NCBI RefSeq assembly: GCF_039673065.1
Contig: NZ_JBDJKW010000005.1
Span: 62,001-126,000, forward strand
DNA length: 64,000 nucleotides
Direction of reading: 5' to 3'
DNA from: Allobosea sp039673065
Lineage (GTDB): Bacteria > Pseudomonadota > Alphaproteobacteria > Rhizobiales > Beijerinckiaceae
In this document: piece after piece, positions 35,916 to 46,068 of the stretch
Layout of the letters: each line of letters starts with the position of its first letter
How positions within the stretch are numbered: position 1 is the first letter of the stretch
The notes under the pieces: model-generated
What the model was told of the DNA's origin: nothing
Database searches by the model: none
The model's input: only the letters and a program-made list of their open reading frames with translations
Position numbers and translations under genes: made by a program

Positions 35916-36370
35916 GGCAGGATCCTCACGATCGCTTCGATCTCCACCGTCATGTTGTTGGGCAGCGAGCCCATGCCGACGGCAGAACGGGCATGACGGC
36001 CATTGTCGCCGAGCACCGCGACGAACAGGTCAGAGCAGCCGTTGATCACCTTGGGATGGTCGGAGAAGTCCGGCACCGCGTTGACCATGCCGAGCAGCTT
36101 CACCACCTCGACCTTGTCGAGCGAGCCCGCGGCCGTCTTCATCGCCGCGAGCAGGCCGAGCCCGGTCTGCTTGGCATGCTCATAGGCCTCCTCCAGCGAG
36201 ACGTCGCCGCCGACCTTGCCGGTCGGATAGGTGCCGTCGGCACGCTTCGGTCCCTGCCCGGAGAGATAGACCATGTCGCCGACGCGCTTGAAGCTGACAT
36301 AGGTCGCGACCGGGTTCGGCACCTGGGGCAGCGTCAGGCCCAGGCTGCGGAGCTTCTCGTCGGCACTCAT
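35912..36370 (-). CDS. RidA family enamine/imine deaminase-like protein
   Basis: A 152-residue member of the longer YjgF/YER057c/UK114 branch (E. coli RidA is 128). Visible blocks are MVYLSGQGPKRADGTYPTGKVGGDVSLEEAYEHAKQTGLGLLAAMKTAAGSLDKVEVVKLLGMVNAVPDF and GRHARSAVGMGSLPNNMTVEIEAIV. The Arg of archetypal RidA that binds the carboxylate is seen as the Arg in RHARSAVG. RidA hydrolyses 2-aminoacrylate-type imines made by PLP lyases. It is coupled to the DSD1-type gene (4-nt overlap) and lies in the same block as diaminopropionate ammonia-lyase, both sources of such imines. Confidence 0.9.
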   Translation of the reverse strand: MSADEKLRSLGLTLPQVPNPVATYVSFKRVGDMVYLSGQGPKRADGTYPTGKVGGDVSLEEAYEHAKQTGLGLLAAMKTAAGSLDKVEVVKLLGMVNAVPDFSDHPKVINGCSDLFVAVLGDNGRHARSAVGMGSLPNNMTVEIEAIVRILP

Positions 36371-36393
36371 CGTTCTCTCCCTTTCGTCCGTCT

Positions 36394-36900
36394 TCAGAGG
36401 TCGCGGACCATGTAGCGGGCCGCATCGTCATAGCTGGCGAGTTTGCGGGCAAGCCGCTCGTCCTGCAGGTCACGGAAGCCCTGGCGCTGCCAGAAGCCCG
36501 TCGAGCCGCCGACCGCGACCAGCGCCATGCGGGCGAACCCCGCCTCGGCGGCATGGCCCGCGAGCCGGGCGACGGCCGCGCCGGCGGCGCCACCGCCGCG
36601 CGCCTGCGGCAGCAGGGCGATGTCGTGGATGTAACAGGCGTCGGCATCGCCCGGCAGCGCACCGAGCAGGCTGTCGAGCGCCGGCACCTCGCCGAGGCGC
36701 CAGGGATGGCTCAGCACATAGCCGCCGATCTCCTCCCCCCGCGCCAGGACGAGACAGCCCTGCGGATGCAGCGCCAGCCGCTCGGCGAAGACCGGCTCGC
36801 CCTCGGGATAGTCGGGATGGACCTCGGCGGCGACGCGCGCGACCGCCGGCAGGTCGGCGGCGGCCATGGCGCGCCAGGCAAAGGGAGATATCGTCATCAC
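36394..36900 (-). CDS. GNAT family N-acetyltransferase
   Basis: A 168-residue GNAT-fold protein. The acetyl-CoA-binding motif is IALLPQARGGGAAGAAVARLAGHA near residues 95-118 (a Q/RxxGxG/A variant), followed by the motif B region FARMALVAVGGSTGFWQRQGF. The start ATG pair at 36900/36897 are both possible. It may acetylate an amine or amino acid handled by the surrounding operon, but GNAT specificity cannot be told from sequence. It lies 23 nt before ridA in the same direction. Confidence 0.88.
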   Translation of the reverse strand: MMTISPFAWRAMAAADLPAVARVAAEVHPDYPEGEPVFAERLALHPQGCLVLARGEEIGGYVLSHPWRLGEVPALDSLLGALPGDADACYIHDIALLPQARGGGAAGAAVARLAGHAAEAGFARMALVAVGGSTGFWQRQGFRDLQDERLARKLASYDDAARYMVRDL

Positions 36901-37006
36901 AGCAACCGGGCAGCGTGCCCGGGACCGCCCCGGACATGTCGCGCCGCCTGTTCTACCGGCTTTGGGGGATTCGCGCGCCGGTGGATGCCGCCGCGCCCGG
37001 CCGCGC

Positions 37007-38170
37007 TCACGCCTGGAGCTTGCGGAACTTGCCGCTGCGCTTCGGATGCCACCAGGCGCCCTTGAGCACCACGCCTTCCGAAACGATCTTGCGGTCGCCT
37101 ATCAGGTGCTCGCCGACTACGTCGACATAGTCGAACCGGCCCTCCTTGACGGTGAGGATGGTGGCATCGCCCAGCGAGCCGACCCTGAGCGAGCCGTATT
37201 CGGGCCGCTTCAGCGCCATGGCGGCGTTCACCGTCGAGGCGGCGATGACGTCGTTGAGCGCCATGCCCATGCAGAGGAACTTCGACATGGTGGTGACCTG
37301 GTCGAAGGCCGGGCCCTCGATGCAGAGCTTGTGCACGTCCGACGAGATCACGTCCGGCTCGAAGCCGTTGGCGAGCATGGCGCGCGTCGTCTTGAACGAG
37401 AACGAGCCCTTGCCGTGGCCGATGTCGAAGATCACCCCGCGCTTGCGGGCGGCGACGACCTCGGGCTTCACCGTGCCCTGCGCCGTGCAGGGCGCGTTCG
37501 GGAAGGGGCGGAAGGCGTGGGTCAGCACGTCGCCGGGGCGCAGCATCGCCAGAACCTCCTCATAGGAGGGCGGCGGATGGTCGATATGGCACATCAGCGG
37601 CATGCCGACCTCGTCGGCGACCTGCAGGGCGATATTGAGCGGCACGGTGCCGGAGGTGCCCGAGGCGTGCAGGCCGACGCGGACCTTGATGCCGACGATG
37701 TAGTCGCGGTTGGCGTCGGCGACCGCGGCGCAGTCGATCGGGTTCATCAGGCGTAGATCGCCGCTCTCGCCGACCATGACGCGATGGTCGAAGCCGTAGA
37801 TGCCGGCATGCGAGACGTGGAGATAGGCGAGGATGCGGGCCTGGCTCGGCTCGATGACGTGCTTGCGGAAGCCCGCCCAGTTGCCCGGCCCGGCCGAGCC
37901 GGTATCGACCGAGGTGGTGACGCCGGACATGCGGCAGAACTCGTCGGCGTCGATGCCGAGCGAGGTGCCGCCCCAGTAGACATGGGTGTGCAGGTCGATC
38001 AGGCCCGGGGTGACGATATAGCCGGAGACGTCGCGGATCTCGCGGGCGCCGGTCAGGTCCTTGCCGAAGCCGGAGACCTTGCCGCCGGTGAAGGCGATGT
38101 CGGCGACGCCGTCATGCTTCTGCGACGGGTCGATGACGCGCCCGCCCTTCAGGATGAGATCGTGGGTCAT
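37007..38170 (-). CDS. COG3964-type amidohydrolase/deacetylase
   Basis: A 387-residue metal-dependent hydrolase. All binuclear-site ligands can be seen: His61 and His63 (DLHTH), Lys162 for carboxylation (GIKVR), His195 or His198 (CHIDH), His252 (DIGHGKG) and the catalytic Asp278 (SSDVH). The order fits the COG3964 group once called dihydroorotase; the Agrobacterium member Atu3266 was shown to cleave acetyl esters such as acetyl-mandelate. It may instead act on N-acyl or cyclic ureide substrates here. It is flanked by an N-carbamoyl-D-amino acid hydrolase and an acetyltransferase in one strand block. Confidence 0.88.
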   Translation of the reverse strand: MTHDLILKGGRVIDPSQKHDGVADIAFTGGKVSGFGKDLTGAREIRDVSGYIVTPGLIDLHTHVYWGGTSLGIDADEFCRMSGVTTSVDTGSAGPGNWAGFRKHVIEPSQARILAYLHVSHAGIYGFDHRVMVGESGDLRLMNPIDCAAVADANRDYIVGIKVRVGLHASGTSGTVPLNIALQVADEVGMPLMCHIDHPPPSYEEVLAMLRPGDVLTHAFRPFPNAPCTAQGTVKPEVVAARKRGVIFDIGHGKGSFSFKTTRAMLANGFEPDVISSDVHKLCIEGPAFDQVTTMSKFLCMGMALNDVIAASTVNAAMALKRPEYGSLRVGSLGDATILTVKEGRFDYVDVVGEHLIGDRKIVSEGVVLKGAWWHPKRSGKFRKLQA

Positions 38171-38252
38171 GCTGGCTCCCGGCCTGTGGTCCGTCGTGCC
38201 CGCCGTTCGCGTCGGCCGGGCATCTCCTGGCGATATCGGCCCGCGACCGGGC

Positions 38253-39185
38253 TCAGGCGATCACCGCGCCCTTGCGCTCGACGATCATGCCGTAGCATTG
38301 CGGCTCGCGGTGCATGGCGAAGTTGAAGACCGAGCGGCTGTAGCTCTTGCCGAGGTCGAGGTCGCAGCGCGCGAAGACGAGCTCGTCGCCCTCGGTCACC
38401 GCCTGCGCCACCAGTTCGCCGCTGGGCGCGATGATGCAGGAGCCGCCGAGCTGGTCGACGCCGGCCTCGACGCCCGCCTTGGCGGCGCCGATCACCCAGC
38501 TGGCGTTCTGGTAGGCGCCCGCCTGCATGACGAGGTGGTTGTGGAACTCGCCGAGGCGGTCGTGGTCCGGCGCCCAGGGGTTGTGCTTGGGCGTGTTGTA
38601 GCCGAGCACGATCATCTCGACGCCCTGCAGGCCCATGACGCGATAGCTCTCGGGCCAGCGCCGGTCGTTGCAGATCATCATGCCGAGCCGGGCGCCCATC
38701 GCCTCGAAGACCGGCCAGCCGAGATCGCCGGTCTCGAAATAGCGCTTCTCGAGGTTCTGGTAGGCGGCGTCCGGCCGGTGCTCGGCATGGCCGGGCAGAT
38801 GGATCTTGCGGTACTTGCCGACGATCGTGCCGCTCTTGTCGACCAGGATCGCGGTGTTGAAGCGGCGCTTGCGGCCGCCTTCGATCGCCAGCTCCGGATA
38901 GCCGAGATGGAAGCCGATCTCGAGGCGCTGCGCCTCGGCGAAGAGCGGCGCGGTCTCGTTCGAGGGCATGGCGCTCTCGAAATAGGCGTCGATCTCCGCC
39001 TCGTCCTCCATCCACCAATGCGGGAAGAAGGCGGTCAGCGCCGCTTCCGGGAAGACGACGAGGTCACAGCCATGGCCCTTGGCCTGGCGCATCAGCGCGA
39101 TCATGCGGCGGACCGCCGAGGCCCGGCTCTCGTCCCGCTGGATCGGGCCGAGCTGGGCCGCGGCGACGGTGAGGATGCGGCTCAT
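38253..39185 (-). CDS. N-carbamoyl-D-amino acid hydrolase (D-carbamoylase), nitrilase superfamily
   Basis: A 310-residue carbon-nitrogen hydrolase. The catalytic triad is at exactly the positions of the Agrobacterium enzyme: Glu47 (VFPEAAL), Lys127 (YRKIHLPGH) and Cys172 (MICNDRRWPE). Long stretches such as RRFNTAILVDKSG and YNTPKHNP also match that family. The enzyme removes carbamoyl groups from N-carbamoyl-D-amino acids, giving D-amino acid, CO2 and ammonia. Its ATG overlaps the stop of the diaminopropionate ammonia-lyase gene, so the two are coupled; a carbamoylated diaminopropionate would fit both enzymes (inference). Confidence 0.93.
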   Translation of the reverse strand: MSRILTVAAAQLGPIQRDESRASAVRRMIALMRQAKGHGCDLVVFPEAALTAFFPHWWMEDEAEIDAYFESAMPSNETAPLFAEAQRLEIGFHLGYPELAIEGGRKRRFNTAILVDKSGTIVGKYRKIHLPGHAEHRPDAAYQNLEKRYFETGDLGWPVFEAMGARLGMMICNDRRWPESYRVMGLQGVEMIVLGYNTPKHNPWAPDHDRLGEFHNHLVMQAGAYQNASWVIGAAKAGVEAGVDQLGGSCIIAPSGELVAQAVTEGDELVFARCDLDLGKSYSRSVFNFAMHREPQCYGMIVERKGAVIA

Positions 39186-40324
39186 CTTCGGACCTCTTCG
39201 GCGGTGCGGCCGACGATGCCGCGATAGACCTCCGCATCCGTCGCGCCCTCGGTGCCGTAGCAGAGGACGACGGAGGCGGAATCGAGCTTGAGCGCGGCGC
39301 GCAGCGCCGGGTCGGCGGCCGCCTTGGCGAGCCCCGCCAGACCGGCGACGCCGGATTCGCCGCCGACCACACCGAGCGCCGCCAGCTGGCGCATCGCCTC
39401 GGCGGCATCGCTGTCGCGGATCGTCATGAAGGCGTCGGCGCCGGGCTGCAGGATGCGCCAGGCCAGGATCGAGGGCCCGCCGCAGGCGAGCCCGGCCATG
39501 ATGGTGTCGAGATCGCCGCCGACCGCCGTCACCGCCCGGGCACGGGCCGACTCGATCAGGCAGGCGGCCGTCTCGGGCTCGACCACCACGAAGATCGGCC
39601 GCTGCGCGCCGAGCCGCTCCCAGGTGTCGGAGAGCACGGCGGCCGCGAGCCCGCCGACGCCGCCCTGCACGAAGACATGGGTCGGTGCCGCCGGCTGCTG
39701 CGCCTGGACCTCGATCGCCATGACCGAATAGCCCTGCATCACGTCCTTGGGCACGTCCTCATAGCCCGGCCAGGAGGTGTCGGAGACGATCTGCCAGCCA
39801 TTGCGGGCGGCCGCCTCGCTGCAGGCGCGCACGCTGTCGTCATAGGTGCGACCCTCGCGCACCACCGTGGCGCCATAGGAACGGATCGCCTCCGCCCTGC
39901 CCTCGGTCACGCCCTCATGGATGTAGATCACGGCCTTGGCGCCGGCCCGGCGCGCGCCCCAGGCGACGGAGCGGCCGTGATTGCCGTCGGTGGCGCAGGC
40001 GACGGTCAGCCCCTGCACGCCGCGCGCGGCGACGAGGCGATCGACCGCATAGGCCCCGCCGAGCGCCTTGAAGCTGTTGAGGCCGAAGCGCAAGCCTTCG
40101 TCCTTGTAGAGCACCTTGCCGAGATCGAGCCTGTCGGCGAGCGCCGCCAGGTCGCGCAGCGGCGTCGGCGCATAGCCGTCCCAGGCCGAGATGGCCTGGT
40201 GGGCAACGCGGCCGGCGGCCAGCGAGAGGATGGAGCGGAGATCGTCGCCATAGGCGGCGGAGCGGTCCAGCGACGGATTCGACAGGAAATCGGTGGCCGG
40301 GAGAGCGGAGGCTTGGCTGGTCAT
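39182..40324 (-). CDS. dpaL: Diaminopropionate ammonia-lyase-like PLP enzyme
   Basis: A 380-residue fold-type II PLP enzyme. The PLP Lys is Lys86 in LNSFKALGGAYAV and the second catalytic residue of this family is Asp113 in ATDGNHGRSVAWGAR; in E. coli these positions handle the L and D isomers. A Gly-rich phosphate loop is seen as FVQGGVGGLAAAV. The start at 40324 (MTSQASALPATDFL) is chosen because the upstream frame runs into the ABC gene. The reaction is 2,3-diaminopropionate to pyruvate plus two ammonia through 2-aminoacrylate, which links it to RidA in the same block. A threonine synthase/dehydratase-like activity cannot be excluded. Confidence 0.85.
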   Translation of the reverse strand: MTSQASALPATDFLSNPSLDRSAAYGDDLRSILSLAAGRVAHQAISAWDGYAPTPLRDLAALADRLDLGKVLYKDEGLRFGLNSFKALGGAYAVDRLVAARGVQGLTVACATDGNHGRSVAWGARRAGAKAVIYIHEGVTEGRAEAIRSYGATVVREGRTYDDSVRACSEAAARNGWQIVSDTSWPGYEDVPKDVMQGYSVMAIEVQAQQPAAPTHVFVQGGVGGLAAAVLSDTWERLGAQRPIFVVVEPETAACLIESARARAVTAVGGDLDTIMAGLACGGPSILAWRILQPGADAFMTIRDSDAAEAMRQLAALGVVGGESGVAGLAGLAKAAADPALRAALKLDSASVVLCYGTEGATDAEVYRGIVGRTAEEVRR

Positions 40325-40355
40325 GAGGCGATGGTCGGTTCCGCTACGTCGCCGG

Positions 40356-41386
40356 TCAAGCGGCAGCCGGCGCAGGCGCGCCCTGCTTGGCGAGCGGGTT
40401 CTCCGCGGCCGGCCGATCGTGAAGATGGCAGGCTGCGACGTGCCCTTCGGCCATCGGCCGCAAGGGCGGCTCCTCGCTGCGGCAGCGCTCGAAGACATAG
40501 GGACAGCGCGTGTTGAAACGGCAGCCCTTGGGCGGGTTTACCGGGCTCGGCACGTCGCCCTTGAGCAGGATGCGCTCGCGCCTGACCGTCGGGTCCGGCA
40601 CCGGCACGGCCGAGAGCAGCGCCTCGGTATAGGGATGCTTGGGCGCGCCGAAGATCTGCGTCTTCTCGCCCATCTCGACGATCTTGCCGAGATACATCAC
40701 CGCGACGCGGTGCGTCATGTGCTCGACGATGGCCAGGTCGTGGCTGATGAAGAGCAGCGCCAAGCCGAGTTCCTTCTGCAGGTCGCAGAGCAGGTTGACG
40801 ATCTGCGCCTTCACCGAGACGTCGAGGGCCGAGACGGCCTCGTCGCAGATGATGATCTCCGGCTCGGCCGCAAGCGCGCGGGCGATGCCGATGCGCTGGC
40901 GCTGCCCGCCCGAGAATTCGTGCGGCCAGCGATGCACCGCGTCGCGCGGCAGGCCGACCTTGTCCATCAGCTGCATGGTGCGTTCGGTGATGGCCTCGCG
41001 GCCCGAAAGGATGCCGAAATTGGTGATCGGCTCGGCCAGGATGTCGCGCACCTTCATGCGCGGGTTGAGGCTGGAGAACGGGTCCTGGAACACCACCTGG
41101 ACGCGCTGGCGCAGCGGCCGCAGCTTGGCGGCCGAGAGCTGGTCGATGCGCTGGCCGCCGAGCACGACCTGACCGGAGGTGATGTCGAACAGCCGCAGGA
41201 TCGCCTTGCCGACGGTCGACTTTCCGCAGCCGGATTCGCCGACGAGCGACAGGGTCTCGCCGCGGGCGATGCTGAAGGAGACGCCGTCGACCGCATAGAC
41301 GTTCGCCGTGATGCCCGACAGCAGGCCACCGCGGATCGGATAGTGCTTCTTGAGGTCGTTGACCTCAAGGATGGGCTGGCTCTGGC

Positions 41387-41390
<4 letters not shown>
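40356..41390 (-). CDS. Dipeptide/oligopeptide ABC transporter ATP-binding protein (DppF/OppF type)
   Basis: A 344-residue ATPase. Walker A GESGCGKST near residue 50, signature FSGGQRQRIGIARALAAEPEIIICDEAVSALDVSVKAQIV, H-loop ISHDLAIVEHMTHRVAVMYLGKIVEMG, and the C-terminal oligopeptide-transporter extension HPYTEALLSAVPVPDP...NPPKGCRFNTRCPY with Cys residues that may bind an Fe-S cluster. It overlaps the DppD-type gene by 4 nt. It energises the peptide-type importer of the operon together with DppD. Confidence 0.95.
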
Positions 41391-42376
<986 letters not shown>

Positions 42377-42377
42377 G

Positions 42378-43295
42378 TCAGAGCCTCTTGGCCATGCGCG
42401 GGTCGAGCGCGTCACGCAGGCCGTCGCCGAGCATGTTCACGGCGAGAACCGTGAGCGACAGGAACACGGCGGGGAACAGGATGATGTGCGGGCGGACCTG
42501 CCAGAGCGCACGGCCCTCGGCCATGATGTTGCCCCAGGACGGGGTGGCCGGCGGCACGCCCGCGCCGATGAAGGAGAGGATCGCCTCGACGATCATCGCG
42601 CTGGCGCAGATATAGGTCGCCTGGACGCTCATCGGCGCCAGCGTGTTGGGCAGGATGTGGCGCATCACGATCATCGGCGTGCGCGTGCCGGCGGCGACCG
42701 CCGCGTCGACATAGGGCTGCTCGCGCAGGCTCAGCACCACGCCGCGCACGAGCCGCGCCACGCGCGGGATCTCCGCTATGGTGATGGCGATGATGACGTT
42801 CTGCACCGAGCCGCGGGTCAGCGCCATCAGCGCGATCGCGAGCAGGATCGGCGGGATCGACATCATGCCGTCGATGACGCGCATGATGATGCCGTCTGCC
42901 CAGCGCACGAAGCCCGAGAACAGGCCGATGATCAGCCCGGCCACCGAGGCCAGCGCCGCGACCGAGAAGCCGACGAGCAGCGAGACCCGCGCGCCGTAGA
43001 GCACGCGCGAATAGACGTCGCGGCCGAGCATGTCGGTGCCGAACCAGTAGAGCTCGGACGGCAGGCGCGTGCGGCGCGAGGGCGAGATCGCCGTCGGGTC
43101 CTTGGTGCCGAGCCAGGGTGCGAACACCGCAATCAGGAGCATCAGCAGCAGCAGGAAGCCGCCGATCGCGATCGCGGGATTGCGGCGCAGGAAGCCGGTG
43201 AAACCGGTCAGCGGCTTGCGCGCCTTCAGGACGTCGGGAAGATCCGGGGCGACCGCCAGGCCGGCCGGGATCGGGGAGGAAGGCCGGGTGCTCAA
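42378..43295 (-). CDS. Dipeptide/oligopeptide ABC transporter permease (DppC type), TTG start
   Basis: A 305-residue permease with about six helices. The DppC-type N-terminal segment (FLRRNPAIAIGGFLLLLMLLIAVFAPWLG), the FGTDMLGRDVYSRVLYGARVSLLVG block and the EAA loop EQPYVDAAVAAGTRTPMIVMRHILPNTLAPMSV are present. No suitable ATG lies before the first helix; a TTG at 43295 overlaps the DppB-type stop (TTGA), giving translational coupling, so I take TTG as start. It forms the channel with the DppB-type protein. Confidence 0.9.
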   Translation of the reverse strand: MSTRPSSPIPAGLAVAPDLPDVLKARKPLTGFTGFLRRNPAIAIGGFLLLLMLLIAVFAPWLGTKDPTAISPSRRTRLPSELYWFGTDMLGRDVYSRVLYGARVSLLVGFSVAALASVAGLIIGLFSGFVRWADGIIMRVIDGMMSIPPILLAIALMALTRGSVQNVIIAITIAEIPRVARLVRGVVLSLREQPYVDAAVAAGTRTPMIVMRHILPNTLAPMSVQATYICASAMIVEAILSFIGAGVPPATPSWGNIMAEGRALWQVRPHIILFPAVFLSLTVLAVNMLGDGLRDALDPRMAKRL

Positions 43296-44233
43296 TAGCG
43301 TATCCTCGGATCGACGAGGGTGTAGATCAGGTCGATGATCAGGTTCACCAGCACATAGACGAAGGAGAAGATCAGGACGACGCCCTGGATCACGGGGTAG
43401 TCGCGGCGCAGGATCGCATCGAGCGTCAGCCGTCCCAGGCCCGGAATGGCGAAGACGCTCTCGGTGACCACCGCCCCGCCGATCAGCAGGGCGACGCCGA
43501 TGCCGATGATGGTGATGATCGGCACCGCCGCGTTCTTGAGCGCGTGCAGATAGAGGATGCTGTTCTGCGAGACGCCCTTGGAGCGGGCGGTGCGGACATA
43601 GTCCTGCTGCAGCACGTCGAGCATGGTCGCCCGGGTGATGCGCGCGATCAGCGCGATATAGACCGTGCCGAGCGTGATCGCCGGCAGGATAAGGTTGCGC
43701 AGCCAGGGGCCGACGCCCTCCGAGAGCGGCGTGTAGCCCTGGACGGGCACCCATTGCAGCTGGAGCGCGAAGACATAGGCCAGCAGGTAGCCGATCACGA
43801 AGACCGGCACCGAGAAACCGAGCACCGCGAAGCCGACCACGACGCGGTCGACCCAGGTGCCGGCCTTCCAGGCCGCGACGACGCCAAGCGGCACCGCGAC
43901 GGCCACCGCCATGATCAGCGTCAGCACCATGAGCGACACGGTCGGCTCGATGCGCTGGGCGATCAGCTGGGTGACCGGCAAGTTGGTGAAGATCGAGGTG
44001 CCAAGGTCGCCCTGGAGCACCTTGAAGAACCACTCGCCGAAGCGGACGAGATAGGGCCGGTCGAGCCCCAGGCTGAGCCGGATGCGCTCGACGTCCTCGG
44101 GCGTGGCCTGGTCGCCGGCGATGATGGCGGCCGGGTCGCCCGGCGCGATGTAGAGCAGCGAGAAGACGAACAGCGCCACGAAAGCCATGACGGGGATCGT
44201 CGTGATGATACGTCTGACGATGAAGGCGAGCAT
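43292..44233 (-). CDS. Dipeptide/oligopeptide ABC transporter permease (DppB type)
   Basis: A 313-residue permease. It starts MLAFIVRRIITTIPVMAFVALFVFSLLYIAPGDPA, the standard DppB opening, and has the loop QQDYVRTARSKGVSQNSILYLHALKNAAVPIITIIG near residue 210 and the ending NLIIDLIYTLVDPRIRY. It is 121 nt after the binding-protein gene and overlaps the DppC-type gene. Six helices are seen. Peptide, nickel, opine and D-amino acid importers all use this type, so the substrate stays open. Confidence 0.95.
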   Translation of the reverse strand: MLAFIVRRIITTIPVMAFVALFVFSLLYIAPGDPAAIIAGDQATPEDVERIRLSLGLDRPYLVRFGEWFFKVLQGDLGTSIFTNLPVTQLIAQRIEPTVSLMVLTLIMAVAVAVPLGVVAAWKAGTWVDRVVVGFAVLGFSVPVFVIGYLLAYVFALQLQWVPVQGYTPLSEGVGPWLRNLILPAITLGTVYIALIARITRATMLDVLQQDYVRTARSKGVSQNSILYLHALKNAAVPIITIIGIGVALLIGGAVVTESVFAIPGLGRLTLDAILRRDYPVIQGVVLIFSFVYVLVNLIIDLIYTLVDPRIRY

Positions 44234-44354
44234 CGCAATCCTGAGCGTGGGCTTGCAGGCGCCGGCCCGTTCCGAACTGGATCAATCCGAAACGGGCAGG
44301 CAGGCAGGGCTCGGCGTCGGCCGGGCCAGCGCCCGGGCGACGCCTTGACCGCGA

Positions 44355-45953
44355 TCAGGTCTTGCTGACCCCCCAGAACACCGGGAACGGGCCGCTGGTG
44401 ACGCCCTTGAGCCGCTTGCGCCAAGCCTGGTAGCCGAGGAAGAAGCCGGTCGGCGCGAAGACGACGTTCTCCATCGCCACCTTGTTCAGCCGGTTCATCG
44501 CCGCCTTCTCCTCGGCCATGTCCTTGGCATCGAACCAGGCGGTGATCTCGGTCTCCACCGCCGGCACGTCCGGCCAGCCGAACCAGGCCTTGTCGCCATT
44601 GGCGCGGATCGCGGTGTAGGAAGCCGGGTTCACGCAGTCGGCGCCGGCATGCCAGGTGTGGAACATGTTCCAGCCGCCCTGGCTCGGCGGCGTCTTCTGG
44701 GCGCGGCGGGCGCCGACAGTACCCCAGTCGGTCGCGACGAAGTCGACCTTCATGCCGATGCTCTTGAGCAGCTCGGCGGTGACGTCACCCATCGCCTTCA
44801 CGGCCGGCATGTCCTGCGCGACGACGCAGACCACCGGCTCGCCCTTGTAGCCGCCCTCGGCGAGAAGCTTCTTGGCGGCGGCGACGTTGCGCGCCTTGAG
44901 CATGTCGCCGCCCTCCTCGGTGTAGAGGGGCGTGCCGGGGGTGAAGAAGCTCGCCATCGGCTTCCACAGCGCATCGTCGTCGCCGACGATGGCGCGCATG
45001 TAGTCCTCCTGGTTGAGCGCCGTCAGCACCGCCTGGCGGATCTTCAGATTGTCGAAGGGCGGATGCAGGTGGTTCATGCGGAACGACCCGATATTGCCGA
45101 GCGGGTCGCCGATGCCGAGATCGATGTCGTTGTTGCTCTTGAGCACCGGCACCAGGTCGGAGAGCGCGATCTCCCACCAGTCGACCTCGCCGCTCTGGAG
45201 GGCCGCGGCCGCGGTGGCGGCATCGGGGATGATCATCCACTCGACGCGGTCGAGCAGCATCTTCTTGCCGCCCGACAGCCAGGAGGCCGGCTCGTCGCGC
45301 GGGACGTAGTCCTTGAAGGTCTCGAACACCGCCTTGGCGCCCGGCACCCATTCCTCGCGCAGGAACTTCATCGGCCCGGAGCCGACATATTCGGTGATCT
45401 GCTGGAAGGGATCGGTCTTGGCGATGCGCTCGGGCATGATGAAGGTGCAGGGCGCGTTGTTCTTGGCCAGAGCGAACAGCATCTTGGGGAAGGGCTTCTT
45501 CAGCACCCATTTGAAGGTGCGGTCGTCGACGGCGGTGATCTCGTTCTGCAGGGCGCGGATCATCAGGCCCATCGGATCGCGCGCCGACCAGCGGATCAGG
45601 CTGGCCACCGCGTCCTTGGCGAGCACCGGCGTGCCATCATGGAATTTCAGGCCGGGACGCAGCTTGAAGGTCCAGGTGAGGCCATCGGACGAGACCTCGC
45701 CGCTCTCGGCCATCTGCGGCTTGGGCTGGAACTTGTCGTCGATGCCGTAGAGCGTGTCCCAGACCATCAGGGCCGCGTTGCGCACGACGTATTGCGTGCC
45801 CCAGATCGGGTCGAAATTCGCGAGATTGGCCTGCGGCACGAAGCGCAGGGTCTTGGCGGCAGCGCCTTGCGACAAGGCCGGCATGGCGAGCCCGCCGGAG
45901 GCCGCCACGAGGCCGGTCCCGGCAGCGGTCTTCAGAAACGTCCTGCGATCCAT
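44355..45953 (-). CDS. Peptide-type ABC transporter substrate-binding protein (SBP family 5)
   Basis: A 532-residue periplasmic binding protein. The start at 45953 (MDRRTFLKTAAGTGLVAASGGLAMPALS) gives a twin-arginine signal with the RRTFLK motif; an upstream ATG would bury it. Family 5 features: FVPQANLANFDPIWGTQYVVRNAALMVWDTLYG near the mature N-terminus and FKLRPGLKFHDGTPVLAKDAVASLIRW. It delivers peptides or peptide-like amides to the DppBCDF-type transporter. It is preceded by a 212-nt gap that has a sigma-54 type promoter, and is the first gene of the transporter part of the operon. Confidence 0.93.
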   Translation of the reverse strand: MDRRTFLKTAAGTGLVAASGGLAMPALSQGAAAKTLRFVPQANLANFDPIWGTQYVVRNAALMVWDTLYGIDDKFQPKPQMAESGEVSSDGLTWTFKLRPGLKFHDGTPVLAKDAVASLIRWSARDPMGLMIRALQNEITAVDDRTFKWVLKKPFPKMLFALAKNNAPCTFIMPERIAKTDPFQQITEYVGSGPMKFLREEWVPGAKAVFETFKDYVPRDEPASWLSGGKKMLLDRVEWMIIPDAATAAAALQSGEVDWWEIALSDLVPVLKSNNDIDLGIGDPLGNIGSFRMNHLHPPFDNLKIRQAVLTALNQEDYMRAIVGDDDALWKPMASFFTPGTPLYTEEGGDMLKARNVAAAKKLLAEGGYKGEPVVCVVAQDMPAVKAMGDVTAELLKSIGMKVDFVATDWGTVGARRAQKTPPSQGGWNMFHTWHAGADCVNPASYTAIRANGDKAWFGWPDVPAVETEITAWFDAKDMAEEKAAMNRLNKVAMENVVFAPTGFFLGYQAWRKRLKGVTSGPFPVFWGVSKT

Positions 45954-46068
45954 TGTTGGTCTCTCCCCTCGAGCGGCAACCTCTGGCGGGCGGCCTTGCC
46001 TGAAGTGTGGGCAGAAAAATCCCTGCTGACAACACCGCAGACCGGCCGCTCCGGACGGGAAAAGGACC

